From Adiantum capillus-veneris (taxonomy: Eukaryota; Streptophyta; Polypodiopsida; Polypodiales; Pteridaceae): a stretch of DNA of 64,000 nucleotides. The DNA is taken from NCBI GenBank assembly GCA_014529385.2, contig CM043953.1, forward strand, positions 115,168,049-115,232,048, given 5' to 3'. Under the pieces are notes generated by a model that was not told the DNA's origin, did not search any database, and was given only the letters and a program-made list of their open reading frames with translations. Below are positions 34,201-45,557 of the stretch, one piece after another (within the stretch, counting starts at the first letter, position 1; every line of letters begins with the position of its first letter). Made by a program: the position numbers and the translations under genes.

Positions 34201-35219
34201 GTTAGCACCTGTCTTGGCAATGGATACATGTCTCCCCCCATCCTTGGTGGCTTATCACATTGCGGGCTGATGTGGCCCAACTCTCCGCAATTATAACATG
34301 TGGGCGTCTGCCTCCAAAACCTACTATTACTTTGTCCAGCACCATTCCTAGGTCTTTCTTCACCTGATGGCTGATTTGCAAACCGCCCTCGACCTCGATT
34401 ATTTCCCACTTGACCTAGCATGTTTAGGCTGAGATTCTTCATCAGATCAACCACTTGCCTCATGTCTTGCCTTAGGCCATCATCTTGCACTGCTGTAGTG
34501 ACCACTGCTGGCATAACCTGAGTAGTAACAGGAACCACTGGTTCATGATGAACCCCTGACATGCGCCCTTGTAAAGACTCTATAGGCTGAAATTCAGACC
34601 TCATTGGCAAAGACTCCACCCCTAACTGGCTCATTTTTCTCAGCTTCCACTCTTTGTTCCTTGCTACCTCTAGTGCATCTTCATATGTCCTAGGCTTCTT
34701 TAGCTCCACTCTCCAACGTATATTCTCCCAAAGACCAGCCAAGAACCTGTCCTTCTTCATCATGTCAGGCGGGGGTACCTGTGGTGCTAAAGCCTTGCAC
34801 ACTCGCTCCCATGCCAATGAAAACTTACGTATGTACGCATCTACTGGCTCACCTTCCTTTTGCACCAAAGCCTGTACTTCTTGCCACACTTTGTCAGGGT
34901 CTTCTATCTTCACAAACTCCACTTCCAATCCATGCCTTAGATTGTCCCAACTCAATCTTATAGGTGGATCAGCCATACGCAACTCCTCTTCAAATGCTTT
35001 GGACCAAACTCGTGCATCACTCTTCAAACAAATTTGGAGAAGGCGTAACATTTGCGTAGGGTCATGAATCTGGTTGCTAATGCAGGCAACCTCCATCTTT
35101 TCCAAAAATTCTTCCACATCTTCATCACTTCTTCCATGAAACTCGGGATAAGAGAAAGCCATGGCTACCCAAATTATGATGCTTTGAGAACCCCTTCGAA
35201 CACACGTGCAAGAACCCAA
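31260..35219 (-). CDS. Tat-like gypsy Gag-protease-RT-RNase H polyprotein
   Basis: An uninterrupted 1319-codon frame. The first ATG is at 35219; the ATG 19 codons later (35162, MAFSYPEFHG) starts the recognisable Gag and is a good alternative start. Order: Gag capsid-like region (about 20-210), CCHC knuckle CYNCGELGHISPQC (about 306), a Lys/Arg-rich segment, retropepsin with VDGGAQICVI (about 512), an acidic Asp/Ser/Glu linker, RT with VSPKKDGKWRICVDFKPLN and the catalytic FMDDFCVYS (about 918), RNase H 1, then RNase H 2. RNase H 1 has lost key sites: FYVNPS where an Asp is expected and TSY where TDH is expected. RNase H 2 retains FFDGSYRKS, NNEAEY and KGDALLV. Duplicate RNase H with a decayed first copy is known in the Tat lineage. 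The frame ends at a TAA caused by the frameshift near 31285. Confidence 0.95.
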   Translation of the reverse strand: MGSCTCVRRGSQSIIIWVAMAFSYPEFHGRSDEDVEEFLEKMEVACISNQIHDPTQMLRLLQICLKSDARVWSKAFEEELRMADPPIRLSWDNLRHGLEVEFVKIEDPDKVWQEVQALVQKEGEPVDAYIRKFSLAWERVCKALAPQVPPPDMMKKDRFLAGLWENIRWRVELKKPRTYEDALEVARNKEWKLRKMSQLGVESLPMRSEFQPIESLQGRMSGVHHEPVVPVTTQVMPAVVTTAVQDDGLRQDMRQVVDLMKNLSLNMLGQVGNNRGRGRFANQPSGEERPRNGAGQSNSRFWRQTPTCYNCGELGHISPQCDKPPRMGGDMYPLPRQVLTRSNDYGIEIKGDEGASGLTQEEKGKTKVLSVVTLEKASKLEDTLVMPIGKRTTEEKEGRSAPGPSKKKGKSHEGEDVKAKRKRRARRKFHVSDFPIGDGQLSYDLKEDLTSRKADVTFGKLIEMVPKLKRQWKRMVNPMEKEPERGSVKVLAMDELPDICPIVDVWHKRKNLGQGYVDGGAQICVITHSCVEKMGLTVAGVSSFRIRLANHQKVKCLGVVKSLEVEAYDAKAVVDFHVMPAGLGAYPIILGRPWLRAVGAVQDWRHGTISLYGKTGTKKLYNMDTRKRLEELYEDEDESSDEDSSTVTDEDSDSTTSSDEDVDVAFLLMDKEIQEIGLVAFAKEVEDESEGPYEVIEGLMQTKVELSKKQELMTQMISGDLSAMEKDIYLHMLASFPDLFITSYEEIRGFKGEEMHIELNEGAKPVRQRLRRMGQEQMEALRVEVDKLLKAGFIVPVETTEWVSPVVVSPKKDGKWRICVDFKPLNAATKKNPYPLPFIDQILDSVAGYERYSVCDGFSGYFQLKIALKDRTKTTFITPWGCYCYTVLPFGLSNGPSFYQERANWVLEPFIGSCVKAFMDDFCVYSSRAEHHEKLQMVFARYDECGGQLNPKKCHLAQPRVKLLGHMVSENGIEADPDKVKSIILLPSPMSTKQLATFIHKVKYMARFIPLSSQLLYPLQQVAKHDPLQWDDKCEEVFQEVKEVLGGLSAMQAPDWEKVFYVNPSVGDDAIGAMLLQKGKGSHYMRPVYCASRVKLVAERKLSEVELVMASVIFACRRFRHYLLPRPFVFLTSYAFLPQLINGINMSNVVKKWVIELQEFEFSFLVEDSTRATLADLLTYKENPLIVKEEVVRKVVEEVPQISNAHVLFFDGSYRKSHDAASGGIALYDPEGKLVCKRGFKLDAHSNNEAEYATLEAGLHICLKHGVRRLSIKGDALLVVKQVLGVWKSKNTSLKEMCFRIKGLLKSLKHGVSDTLNVL

Positions 35220-36216
35220 AACTTTTCACTTCCCAATCCCCAGAAACTTCAATGGAGCTCAACTTTAGATAAGGACAAACACATGCACATCAAATGAGTT
35301 TTCATAGTTGATCATCGGGATGACAACAGGCAAAGGACATTCCAGGATCTCTCTCAATCTTCTTGGCCCAAACATAAAGACTATGCGCTGCTGGAAAAAG
35401 ATCTTCCTGGACACATGAACATTAATCTGAATTCTTTGCGTTAAATGAAAAGGAGTGAACTGAGGGCCATTTTGATCATCCATTAAAGCCAACCATGAAG
35501 CTCCCAAGAAGGCACACCTGACTCAACCTCTGATTTTGCCAAAATTTCAGCAGCATAACAGCATAAATGGCTCAAAAAACCAAAAAACCAGCCATCATAA
35601 CTTGGGAAAATTTCGACAGAGTTTCCCCAGAAGTAGAGCAGTAGGAACCCAAAATATAGACTGTCTATGTATGCATAAACTGTCAACAATAGAACCCGAG
35701 CATCAAGTAGGACTCACTAGTACATAGCCTATGGCGAGGTCACGAAAAGGGTGCTCCAGCTACCTGTATCACCGAAAGGATCTCCACATTTGAAAATCCC
35801 CCAGCTCAATAAAAACCTCACGCTATCGACCCTCACACGAAAGCTAATGCAAATCGCGTATAGTCAAGTCTCAGAAATGACTATCTTCCAGACCAAGTCT
35901 CAGAAATGGCTGGGACTGCCAAATAAAACCATATATGGCTCCACAAAGGCGTACAATGGCACTTTCCACAAGTAACGTACAATCCAGCAGACAATGCGCT
36001 CAAATAGGCGCCAAGTGATGCATTCCCACAACAACTGCAAGTGACATCATTGCTAGTATATCACTGTACTCCAGCTACCTGTACCTGTGTGAATCACCTG
36101 TACCTGTACCTGTCCCTGTAACCTGTAACCTAGAACCTAGAACCTGTAATCTGCAACCTGCAACCTGTAATCCCGAAGCTCAAAGCTCGAAGCTGAAGGT
36201 ACTCGAAGAAGATCCT
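35220..36216 (-). other. Tat-like gypsy leader with CCTGTA-type repeats
   Basis: Untranslated internal sequence between the primer site and gag. At 36073-36175 (+ strand) runs a short-repeat tract of ACCTGTA/ACCTGCA/ACCTAGA variants. No ORF with a domain; leaders of about 1 kb are normal for large plant gypsy elements. Confidence 0.7.
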
Positions 36217-36233
36217 CCGTGGGGGCGCCAAAA
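36217..36233 (-). promoter_or_regulatory. Tat-like gypsy primer binding site
   Basis: On the - strand TGGCGCCCCCACGGAGG follows the 5' LTR after four bases (TTCTT-like spacer). TGG start and GC-rich form fit a tRNA 3' end; the tRNA was not identified. Confidence 0.75.
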
Positions 36234-36236
36234 GAA

Positions 36237-37382
36237 TGTGAGCGGGATGAAAACACACACAGCGCCTCTATAACGACCCGACACACACTCTTGGAATGAT
36301 ACACACACACACACTATGGGGCACCACTCGGTTTACACAACACACCTGGCCGAGACAGGGAACACACCTCTAGAGTGAGAGGAGAGAGACTATCCACTTG
36401 CCCACTCCACACAGACACACACACACACACACACACACCCAAAAAACTCAGCTCAAAAGAGGAGAATTTCTGATGTTTAGATACAATTGAGCTTGGGCCA
36501 ACACCAATGGGGCAAACAGCTCACACAATATGGGTAAAAGATACCAGATACAATCACAAATTGGAGAAGAAGCTTCACTCACCGGAGAAGATTACACAGA
36601 AAAACAGCAGAAAAAGAGTGAGGAATTTGGCAAAATGGACAGCGCCATCGCGTCCGGAACAGCCCAAAACCCCAGTCTACAATGTCAAATTGCTCAAATC
36701 CGACATCGGATGAGCAGTTTACGGCCAAAACAGGCTCCAAAAACCCAAAAAACACACCTGCGGCTGTTCCTCCTCTCTTCTCCACGTTTTTTCTGGTCTT
36801 CTCTCAGTTTTTTCAGTTCCCACACTTAGCTTTTTTAGTTGGGCACCCTTGGCCTTTTAGATGACCTCAAACGGACCCCGAACAGGCCAAAAACTGACCT
36901 CGCAGTGCATAGTTGTCACCTTTTTGCATCATTCGCACACCTGGCACTCAGCTTTTTTCCAATAATGCATCTCGCCATCACGTGAAGTGGCCCCAAAAAA
37001 AGATCCTCATGATGACCTTTCTGCATAATTCTCACAAGCAAACACCCACGTTGTGTCTGTCCTCATCTGCGTGCAAATATTGACCTCGTTCGCCCTCCTG
37101 ACGCCACTAGATGCCATCTGACGCACCTGCTAACCTCACGTCGTCGGCCCGCGGATAGCTTCCTCGAGAAGTTTTACGCGCTACCAACTCCTCCTTATTG
37201 TAGAAAAACACAATGGTACTAGTAATGATGAAAATCGATGCACTATGTACATGGTGTCCTACCTGTACACATGTGGGCCCCACGTAACCACCTGGCTCTG
37301 GAAAATGGGCAATACTTTATTTGATGCACCATGCATGGGTATGTACATATGCGCAATCCCTTGCTCCAAAAAACTCCTGACA
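36237..37382 (-). repeat. Tat-like gypsy 5' LTR
   Basis: 1146 bp copy of 28638-29783, differing at about nine positions and at two (CA)n lengths. It abuts CCGC at 37383. Confidence 0.97.
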
Positions 37383-39761
37383 CCGCTTCAATCAGTTATG
37401 TCTCCGTGTGGGATGCATGGCGGCCAGACCTTGGTCTTGGACATCCTTGAATAGCCTCTCTTTAATTTGCAGCAGTTCTACCTTAAAATGAGTGGATAAG
37501 ATAGAGACTATTGATGCCATTGCGAGTTGATTTGATTGGGAGTGAGTTGGGTTACATTTACTGAATGAAGTACTCTCAACTCCCAATCCATGGTTGCTTT
37601 CGATTCTGCATCTATCTCCTAAATCGTTTTGTCTTTGAGGGAATCTTCTTCAGCTTTGGACAGTTGCACCATGGGCAGCTGTTCCTCCTCTGCAATACGC
37701 AATTGATATTTAAATTCTTCAGGCTGTGCTGCTCCTTGTGTATCAATGTCAGTAAAGGATACCAATGGGAGCTCTAAAGTTGGCTTCTCTGAAGTGCTAG
37801 CCTTCTCTATAGATTCCATACATCCATCTTTCAAAGCCTAATTTTGTTCTTTAAGTCCTCTATCTGCTTCAGCAGCTCCTCTTCCCTCTGCATGTGGATT
37901 AGAGCTAAGCCTCTTCTCTATCTCTATTCAATCTTTAGTTCTAGCTCTAATTCCTTCTTCTTTTTATCTAAAGACTTGTAGATTTCATCAGTAGCTTGGA
38001 GAGAGACAACTAAGGGGTTCTCTCTGATGTTTCCAAGCAGGGTAGCTTGGTCATTGATCCTTCGTTTTGAGTACTTCAAAGAAACGATGGTAACATCTAA
38101 TTGTACTTGGAGCGTTTGGACCGAGTGATTGGTAACCAATAATATATTGGACATTTCATTCAGCTGCTAATCCTTGCTCTCACAAGCTTCTATCATTTGC
38201 AGGCCTGCAATCTCCATCAGCTCTTTGTCTTGCTTCTCCTTCATTAGTTGATGTTGGGTGGACTCTTCTTTCAGCACTTTGACTTGGAACTGGAGATCCT
38301 CGATGGTGGTTAGCCAATCTTCTAGCTCCCCTTGGAGTGCATCTATGACTTGATCTAGGTCTTGGGCTCTATTTGCTCTTTCCACAGTAGCTAGCCTCAT
38401 TTTTTCAATAAAATTTTGCATTTGCTGAGCATAATCATTGACTTGGATTATCAATTCATCATTGGATGTCCATTCTTGAGAATCAGCCTGTGGTGCCCTC
38501 ACTGGGTCTGCAATCACTGCTGCTGTTTGTTGGGATTGATCTTTCATAACTGCATGCTCTGTTACGTTTTCACTTTTCTTCCCTACAAGCTCTTGAGGTA
38601 CCATTGCTACCTCTAGTTGTTCTTGGGCAGTTGATGGTTCCACTCTCTTTGGTTTAGATACTGCATGTATCTCAAGATCACCACTCTCTAGCTCAAGGAT
38701 TTCATATGACTTATCCGAGGATGAAGAACTTGGGTTGGGCATTGGTACCTCCATTTGCTCAAGTATAAATGGTACAAATGATTGTGAGGAGAACATATAT
38801 TTTTATGGTAATGGAACCATATCTGGAGCTGTTTGTTTTTTTGGCTTTGCCTTTGGTAGTTCAATCACAGTGACCTTTGGTAGTATGGCCTCTTGGCTTG
38901 GTATGTTTTGGGGTACTTCCACAGAGGAGATTTGTTTTAGTGAAGAAGAGGGCTCTTCTACATGTGTCTCAGTGGAGGAGTGGGACTTTGAGGTGAAGAT
39001 GGGGACGGTTCATCATCTCGTGGTTTTACAGGAGGGCTTTGAAACAAGCTGGAAGAATCAACTACAGCTTTGAGATCTTTTTGTACTCTCTTCTCGGTCT
39101 CCTCCTCTGAAAGCTATTTCTTGGCCGCCTTGGCCTCGTGCCACATTCTTTCCATAAGCTCTATAGGGTATACATGGAGCCCTTTTGCAGGATTCTTAGT
39201 CCTTGGCTTTTCTTCTTGGGGATTCCACAAAGTCAAGGTTGCACCGGCTGATTGGCGGCTGCGGTCATATGCCTCCTTCTCTCTCTCGTGCCTAGCCTTC
39301 TTTTGGACAGGCTCTTCTTGATGAGCAGCCACCGTTGTCCTCATCAAATTTCTTGTCTCCTTGCCCTTTTCTTTGCATTGTCAGAACTTTCTTGGCTATC
39401 TTCAGGCTCGAGAGTGGATTTTGCAGACTCCTCTTCCTCAGATTCTGATGTGAGCATGTTCCTTTCACAGTATCTTGTGGCTCTTGGGGACGGCTGGTGG
39501 GCGAAGTCCCATGTGATCTATTCTGGTGCTAGTGGTAAGCTATCGGCCATGCCGATAGCATGGTATGCAATTCTTGTTAGGACTTCTGGGTCCCCAAGGT
39601 AAGTTACCTTGCTCTCTTTCCTTGTACTCTTCAAAGTTGTCAGCACATATTGAGCATGGTCTATGGTTTGTCTCCCTAAGTTGACTTCAAAGCTTGAGTG
39701 AATGTTGTGGCCACAACATGATTGGGGTTGGTGTATCTTGTGGGCTTTTTTGCTGCAAAAT
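37383..39761 (-). pseudogene. Unknown retroelement protein, middle part with coiled coil
   Basis: Continues the - strand coding region between the CACTA and gypsy insertions. Next to the CACTA the frame gives LGRQTIDHAQYVLTTLK and YLGDPEVLTRIAYHAIGM, then an acidic Ser/Glu stretch and ARHEREKEAYDRSRQ. After a Pro/Ser-rich segment, 38796-38167 is an open 209-codon stretch starting near SFVPFILEQMEVPMP that turns into a Glu/Gln/Lys-rich heptad-like coiled coil (IEKMRLATVERANRAQDLDQ; about residues 120-205). Further coiled-coil-like pieces follow at 38154-37924 and 37834-37619, and 37586-37392 closes the section. Several stops and frameshifts. No family recognised; Gag-like structural role is an inference from context. 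Confidence 0.6.
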
Positions 39762-39774
39762 CACTACAAGAGGC

Positions 39775-39900
39775 TATTCATATTAGCGACGCTCACACAG
39801 CGACGCTCCAAAAAAAAATTCCCGGCATCGCTATGAGCGTCGCAAATTTCTTTGTAAATTTGCGACGCTTATAGCGACGCTCATAGCGACGCCCGCTGGG
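39775..39900. repeat. CACTA 5' subterminal motif array
   Basis: At least seven copies of GCGACGCT/AGCGTCGC in both orientations within 125 bp of the terminus. In En/Spm such subterminal repeats bind the element's own DNA-binding protein; that role is inferred here. Confidence 0.85.
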
Positions 39901-39989
39901 GTAAAAAAATAACCGAGCGCGCCCAAAAACTCAGATCTCAGATCTGAGTTTTTCGGCGCCCTCAAGCAAGGAGCAGGTAACGCTCTCCC

Positions 39990-40025
39990 TCACTCTCTCT
40001 CTCTCTCTCTCTCTCTTTTTCTTCT

Positions 40026-40103
<78 letters not shown>

Positions 40104-40165
40104 AGAGGAAGGAGAGCCAGGTATGCTCCTTCCCTCTCCTCATTCTCATGTTCCCTTCCCCTCTT

Positions 40166-40198
<33 letters not shown>

Positions 40199-40215
40199 TA
40201 CACACACACAGTGTT

Positions 40216-40265
<50 letters not shown>

Positions 40266-40500
40266 AACAAAAACAAAAACGCACACACACATACATAAAC
40301 AAAGAATGCACACACACATTTAGAGAGAAAGAGAGAGAGAGAGCATGCATAAACAAAAAACGCACGCATTGAGAGAGGAAAAGAGAGAGAGAACATGCAT
40401 AAACAAAAAACGCACACATTGAGAGAGGAAAAGAGAGAGAAAACATGCATACGATCCAAAAAAACGCACACACATTGAGAGAGAAAGAGAGAGAAACTAA
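39990..40500. repeat. Microsatellite cluster (CT)n, (CA)n, (GA)n
   Basis: (CT)n at 39988-40016, (CA)n at 40027-40099, (GA)n at 40219-40261, and then three related ~60 bp units (about 40330, 40385, 40440) with GAGAGAAAGAGAGAGA and CATGCATAAACAAAAAACGC. Open frames here are artefacts of the repeats. Confidence 0.9.
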
Positions 40501-41426
40501 TTTAACGTCGTAGGAAACTAATTAAAATTAAAAGACCTAAAGATCTAGCCGACGAGGAGTTGAACTCAAGACCTATTATTCAAGAGGGAAATGGCATAAT
40601 CAATCTATCATACTTGGCATGGGTGATAGAAAGGTTATACCATTTATCTCTTTTTATTGGCACACACATCCACACACGCGCACACACACAAGAAGAAGAG
40701 AGTTATAACGTCGTAGGAAACTATCTTAAAAGACGTTAAAGATTAGGTTATATGTAGACTTACATTAAATTAGATTTAGGTTTATTTTTAACTAGATTTA
40801 CGTTTATTTAAGCTAGATTTAGATTTACGTTATATTAGATTAGATTTAGGTCTCCATAGACTGCGATGCCTGCATGAAGCGGGTGAAGAAAGCCCTCAAT
40901 GGAATATAGGGTATTGCTGCCTTCACTCATGGTGGGCTCCGTCGATCCAAAAGTACTGGTGAAATGTCTTCAGAAGATAGGGAAGAAGGTGGATCTTCAG
41001 GGCGACAAGAGTCACTACATCCCCGACACAATGACCATCTAGACAACCTCTAGTCATTAGACTTACGTTAAATTAGATTTAGCTTTATTTTTAGTTAGAT
41101 TTACGTTTATTTAGATTTACGCTTATTTACGTTAGATCGAGTCCACGCAAGAATTACTTACGGTTTAGGGTTTAGAGTTAGACGAACAATGAAAAGATCT
41201 ACTGTGAAAAGATGTTAAGATGAAGTGAAGTGCTACAGCTAGAGAAGAGGCAAAGGGGTTTTGTCCACTACATGCAGTATCATGTAGACGTGGGTGTGTA
41301 GATTTCTTGTACTCACAAATATAGGTATTGACCAATAAAGACGAGATTATAACCCGGTGGTTCTGATCTCCGTGTACCTCTAGACCGAGGTGTGCGGGGA
41401 TTGGACATGACTAGAGAATGTGAGGT

Positions 41427-41427
<1 letters not shown>
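40500..41427. other. CACTA internal sequence without a gene
   Basis: Includes TTTATTTACGTTAGATTTAG-like phrases repeated near 40740-40850 and 41060-41140. Likely promoter/leader of the transposase gene; no motif supported. Confidence 0.5.

Positions 41428-41491
<64 letters not shown>
41428..41491. repeat. (GA)n microsatellite
   Basis: About 32 uninterrupted units just upstream of the transposase gene. Confidence 0.95.
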
Positions 41492-41494
<3 letters not shown>

Positions 41495-41556
41495 GACGAA
41501 GAATGCCAATAGAATATTAAATTTGTTGTCCAGGTTATAAGTTTTTTATCCTCATT

Positions 41557-44500
41557 ATGAGTAGCGACGAGGATGTGGGACCGTCCAACCGAAACACCTA
41601 TCTCTCAACGAGGGTCTTATGTCCTTGTAATCAATGCAAGCATGCTGTGCGACGGACAAGACATGTTTCTTTGCAGCATGTTCGCGAATTTGGCGAGTTC
41701 GATCCATCTATTATAGATCGAGTTGTTGCCAATTATAACTCGTCGGACTCTGACGCTGGCCAACAAGCAGCAATCTTGCAACCCAATAGACGTGTTCGCA
41801 GGCGCTTTGGTCAAGCAGCATATGTGAGGCCACAAGATGTAGCCTTTGACAGCTCGGGGGATGATCATGCAGAGCACATTCCCAACGAGGCAATGTTTGA
41901 GCCCGAGATTGATGAAATGATCGAGACGATCATGGATTCAGAAAGGCTTATCTATGATGATATGAAAAGTGAAGCCGATACGCCATTGTATAATGGAGCA
42001 CGTATGTCTAGATTGAAAGCACTCCTGGTTCTTCTCAACATGCAGGCAAAGTTTGGATGGAGTGATACTAGCGTCATAACGCTTTTCAGGTGATCTATTA
42101 CAATTAGTTTACTTTAATAGAACTCTAAATGTATAATGATCTGATAGATTTTTACACGACTGTATCATATTTTTATGTTGTGTAGATTGCTGAAAGAGCA
42201 CATACTACCAGCTGACAATGTGATGCCAGATTCCCGAGATGAAGCAAGAAAGATTTTGCGAAACTTGGGGATGGATTAGAATTCTATCCACGCTTGTCCT
42301 AATGACTGCATTCTTTTCAGAGGGGAATACATAGACATGGAGAAGTGTCCGAAATGTGATTCCGAAAGATATCGAGTAGATCTCCACGGGACAAAAATTC
42401 CACAAAAGGTTTTGCGACATTTCCCTCTGCTTCCTCGCATCAAGCATTTCTTCGAATGTAAGTCCATGGCCGCCCTAGCATCATGGCATGAGGAGAATAA
42501 ATCTTTGGATGGTGTGCTATGAATTCCTGCAGATTGCGTAGCGTGGAAACATATAGATGGAACATGGTCGGATTTTGCCAGGGAAGCTCGAAATTTGCGC
42601 TTAGGCCTGGCTATGGATGGCGTAAATCCATTTGGTCAAAGATCAACATCTTACAGTGTATGGCCCGTTGTCATCGTCAACTACAACATTCCCCCGTGGT
42701 TGACTACGAAGAAGGGGCACCTATGGCTAAGCTTGATTGTGCCAGGGCGATATAAAGTGGGGAATATGGATGTGTATCTTCGTCCACTATTGGAAGAGCT
42801 ACAACAATTGTGGATTGGCATAGAGGTGGTGGATATGAGCCGACACACAGGACGACGGAATGCTTTGATCAGAGGCATTCTAATGTGGACCATGCATGAC
42901 TATCCCAGGCTAACAGAATGCTCAGGTGATCTATTGACACTCCTCACTCAGACACTGTAAATCTTGTTTTTTCCCATAGTTGATCTATTATCATGTGTAT
43001 ACATGCAGGGCTTCAAACAAGCGGATACAGAGCATGTGTCACATGTGGACCTAGACTGAATGCACGTAGGGCACCCTCACTGAAGAAGCAAATCTACGAA
43101 GGTCATCAAGCGTATCTTCCAGAGAATCATGTGTTACGCGACGGCTTTTTGGGAAGAGAGCCACCAAGGATGTCTGCACAAGCATGGTTAGAGCAGAAGG
43201 AGATGTGCGATGACGGATTGCCTCCAGGGATGAAGAGACTATCTCTATGGTACGAGTTACCATACTGGCCCCGACTCATGATCAATCACTTGCTCGATCC
43301 AATGCACATATTCAAGAATGTGGGTAATCTACTATAGGACCATTTGACCGGCAAGAAAGATACTTTGGGAGCCAGAGTTGACCTTAGAAATGTGGATCGT
43401 ATGGAGCAATATTGGCCGCAAACAGCGTCTGATGGATTGATAAAACTCCCTAAAGCACCATGGATTTTCATAGGAGCCCAAGAACGCAAAGTAAAAGAGA
43501 CCATTCGATCTTTGCGGACCCCCACTGGCGTAATGCACTCGCTCCGAACGTGTTTTACTAAAGAAGGAAAGCTTACCGGTTTGAAGTCACACGATTGGCA
43601 TAAAATGTGTCAGGTACGTTCATAGTGGACTTTAATATCATTGCATAAAATGTGGACTTTAATATCATTGCTGCACATACTTTACAGTTTATTTTACCGG
43701 TTGCCATTGAGGGATGTTTGTCTCTCGACATCCGTAACACAATCTACAAACTTGCAAAGCTGGTGCAATGGATCTCACAAAAGGAGATCAACGTAGACTC
43801 CATACCATTCGCCAAACTAAATGCTGCGGAGCTTGTGTGCATGTTTGAGAAACATTTTCCTACTACAATGCTAACCATTCAGGTGCATCTTCTTGTTCAC
43901 ATAGTTGATGAGGTGGAAATAGCTGGCACAGTTCATTCCAGATGGATGTTCTTCTTAGAGCGTTTCATGAAAACGCTTAAGGGATATGTGCGTCAAAAGG
44001 CACGTCCGCAGGGTAGCATGGCAGAAGGTTGGTTGGTATCAGAGTCCCTAGTGTACATTGGAGAGTGGCTAGACGGATTTGATAAATCCCGGGACACGCT
44101 ATGGCAAACCATAGATGATGAGCGCATATCTGGGATTGTCATGTGCAATCTCGGTGTTGAGAAGAAGATGACGGAAGATCTAGAGGCTAAAATCAACCGA
44201 TTTTGCATGCTTCACAATCCAGTGATGCAAAAGTGGATTTCACAATATGAGGATGCAAAGCAAGAGCGACAAAGGGCGCGAATCGAGTGGAGACGGGGAA
44301 GACGACCACCGATGCACTATCCAGCGGTTCTGGAGAGCCTACCAACCTTCATGAGCTTAAGATGGTTGCATAACCAATTGAAAAGCGCACAACAATGCGG
44401 TGGCAAAGTGACTGAAGAAGAGTGGGAGTACTCTCGGGGTTGCGCGACCAAGGTAAGTTTGCAATGTACGACTAGCAAGTGACTTTATTTATAAACGTTT

Positions 44501-45285
44501 GAACGGCCACTCATAATCTTTGTTCGTTGTAGTATAAGTCATACACAGCAGCATGGTGTAAAGGTCGACATTTTAGGATGGAACGAATCGACAAAAAGCG
44601 TTTTACTCAAGATAGTGGAATCATGGCAAAATTTGAACAGTCTAGTCGACGACGTTCCTCTGATGCAGATCCTGTGGTGGCGGAACTCACTTACTTCGGC
44701 ACGCTGCAAGAGATTTTGAGGATCGATTACAGAGGATTTTTTGCCGACTTGTTCGACGTGCAATGGTTCAAGATAATCATGGAGGGTCGCAACGCTACTG
44801 TGTGTAGAGGAGAGTCTGGTTTTCTTGAGGTGGATTCTACTAAGAAATGGACTGACCTAAGAGACACTTTCGTACTACCCGAGCATTGTGAACAAGTAAG
44901 TATGTAAATAGTTAACATCCCCCTTTTACAAGTTATGTGCTTGAAAGCTCTCATGTAAGTTATGTGGCTCTGGCAGGTAATATTTCATCCTACAAAGTCT
45001 ACATCAAACTGGTGGTACGTCATAGAGGTAGCCCCTCGTAGTGCAAGGACGTATGAAGGCTACCATGTGCCAATCACAACGACATCAATGGAGGAGATCA
45101 GAGAAGATGCTCAATCAGAAGCCGCTGCGGTGGTGCCAGACGAGCATCAAGATGCTACTACTCTATATGGGGTGCATGCAGAGGAGCTACAAAATGAAAC
45201 AAAGGATATGTGTTTAAACGGAGAGCTCTATATAGATATAGGAAGTTATGCTGAGTTATGCGAGGATGAGAGAGAGATCTCTTAA
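41557..45285 (+). pseudogene. CACTA tnp2-type transposase, six exons, three stops
   Basis: Exons about 41557-42089, 42186-42925, 43009-43613, 43688-44452, 44533-44895 and 44977-45285, joined by GT-AG introns that restore coding at each junction. Exon 1 ends with the tnp2 signature PLYNGARMSRLKALLVLLNM and FGWSDTSVITLF. Exon 2 holds the C..C zinc pair (MEKCPKCDSERY), LAMDGVNPF and YNIPPWLTTKKGH. Exon 3 holds LWYELPYWPRLMINHLLDPM. Exon 4 holds the VHLLVHIVDEVEIAGTVHSRW block (DUF4218-like) and exons 5-6 a DUF4216-like tail (TYFGTLQEILRIDY; TKSTSNWWYVIEV). Stops: TAG 42277-42279, TGA 42520-42522, TAG 43335-43337. The family cuts and pastes the element; this copy cannot make full-length protein unless the stops are read through. 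Confidence 0.93.
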
Positions 45286-45557
45286 AGCCACAAATATTGT
45301 ATTTGAACAATTTTGCTCCGTGTTGTAAAAGCTCTGGCTCTCTAAGTACCTTCCATGGTGTATAACGCTCTTTTCTACTCGCGCTCACATCTTTTGATTG
45401 AAAATTCTGAGTTTTCGACTTGCCTCTTCTATCACTCAATTCATTGCGTCATTTTATTTATATGCGTCATTACGTCATTGTATTTAATGGTCTTTGCGTC
45501 ATTGTCTACTCTATTCATTCAATATTAAGTTTAAATATTCGTGTGTTTAATGCAGGT

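Larger units (their letters stand above)
28638..37382 (-). mobile_element. Tat-like Ty3/gypsy LTR retrotransposon, complete, young
   Basis: An 8745 bp element on the - strand with two 1146 bp LTRs, a TGGCGCC-type primer site, gag-pol, an integrase frame and a polypurine tract. Flanking direct repeat CCGC lies at 28634-28637 and 37383-37386. LTRs start TGTCAGGAG and end GCTCACA in element orientation. I counted about nine substitutions plus microsatellite-length changes between the LTRs (about 99% identity), making it the youngest insertion here. Gag, protease, RT, two RNase H domains and integrase are all present with a single frameshift. The dual RNase H arrangement fits the Tat lineage. Confidence 0.95.

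Noticed and set aside
39931-40473. Open frames of up to 169 codons on both strands
   Set aside because: They are translations of (CA)n and (GA)n microsatellites (Cys-Val and Ser-Leu runs).
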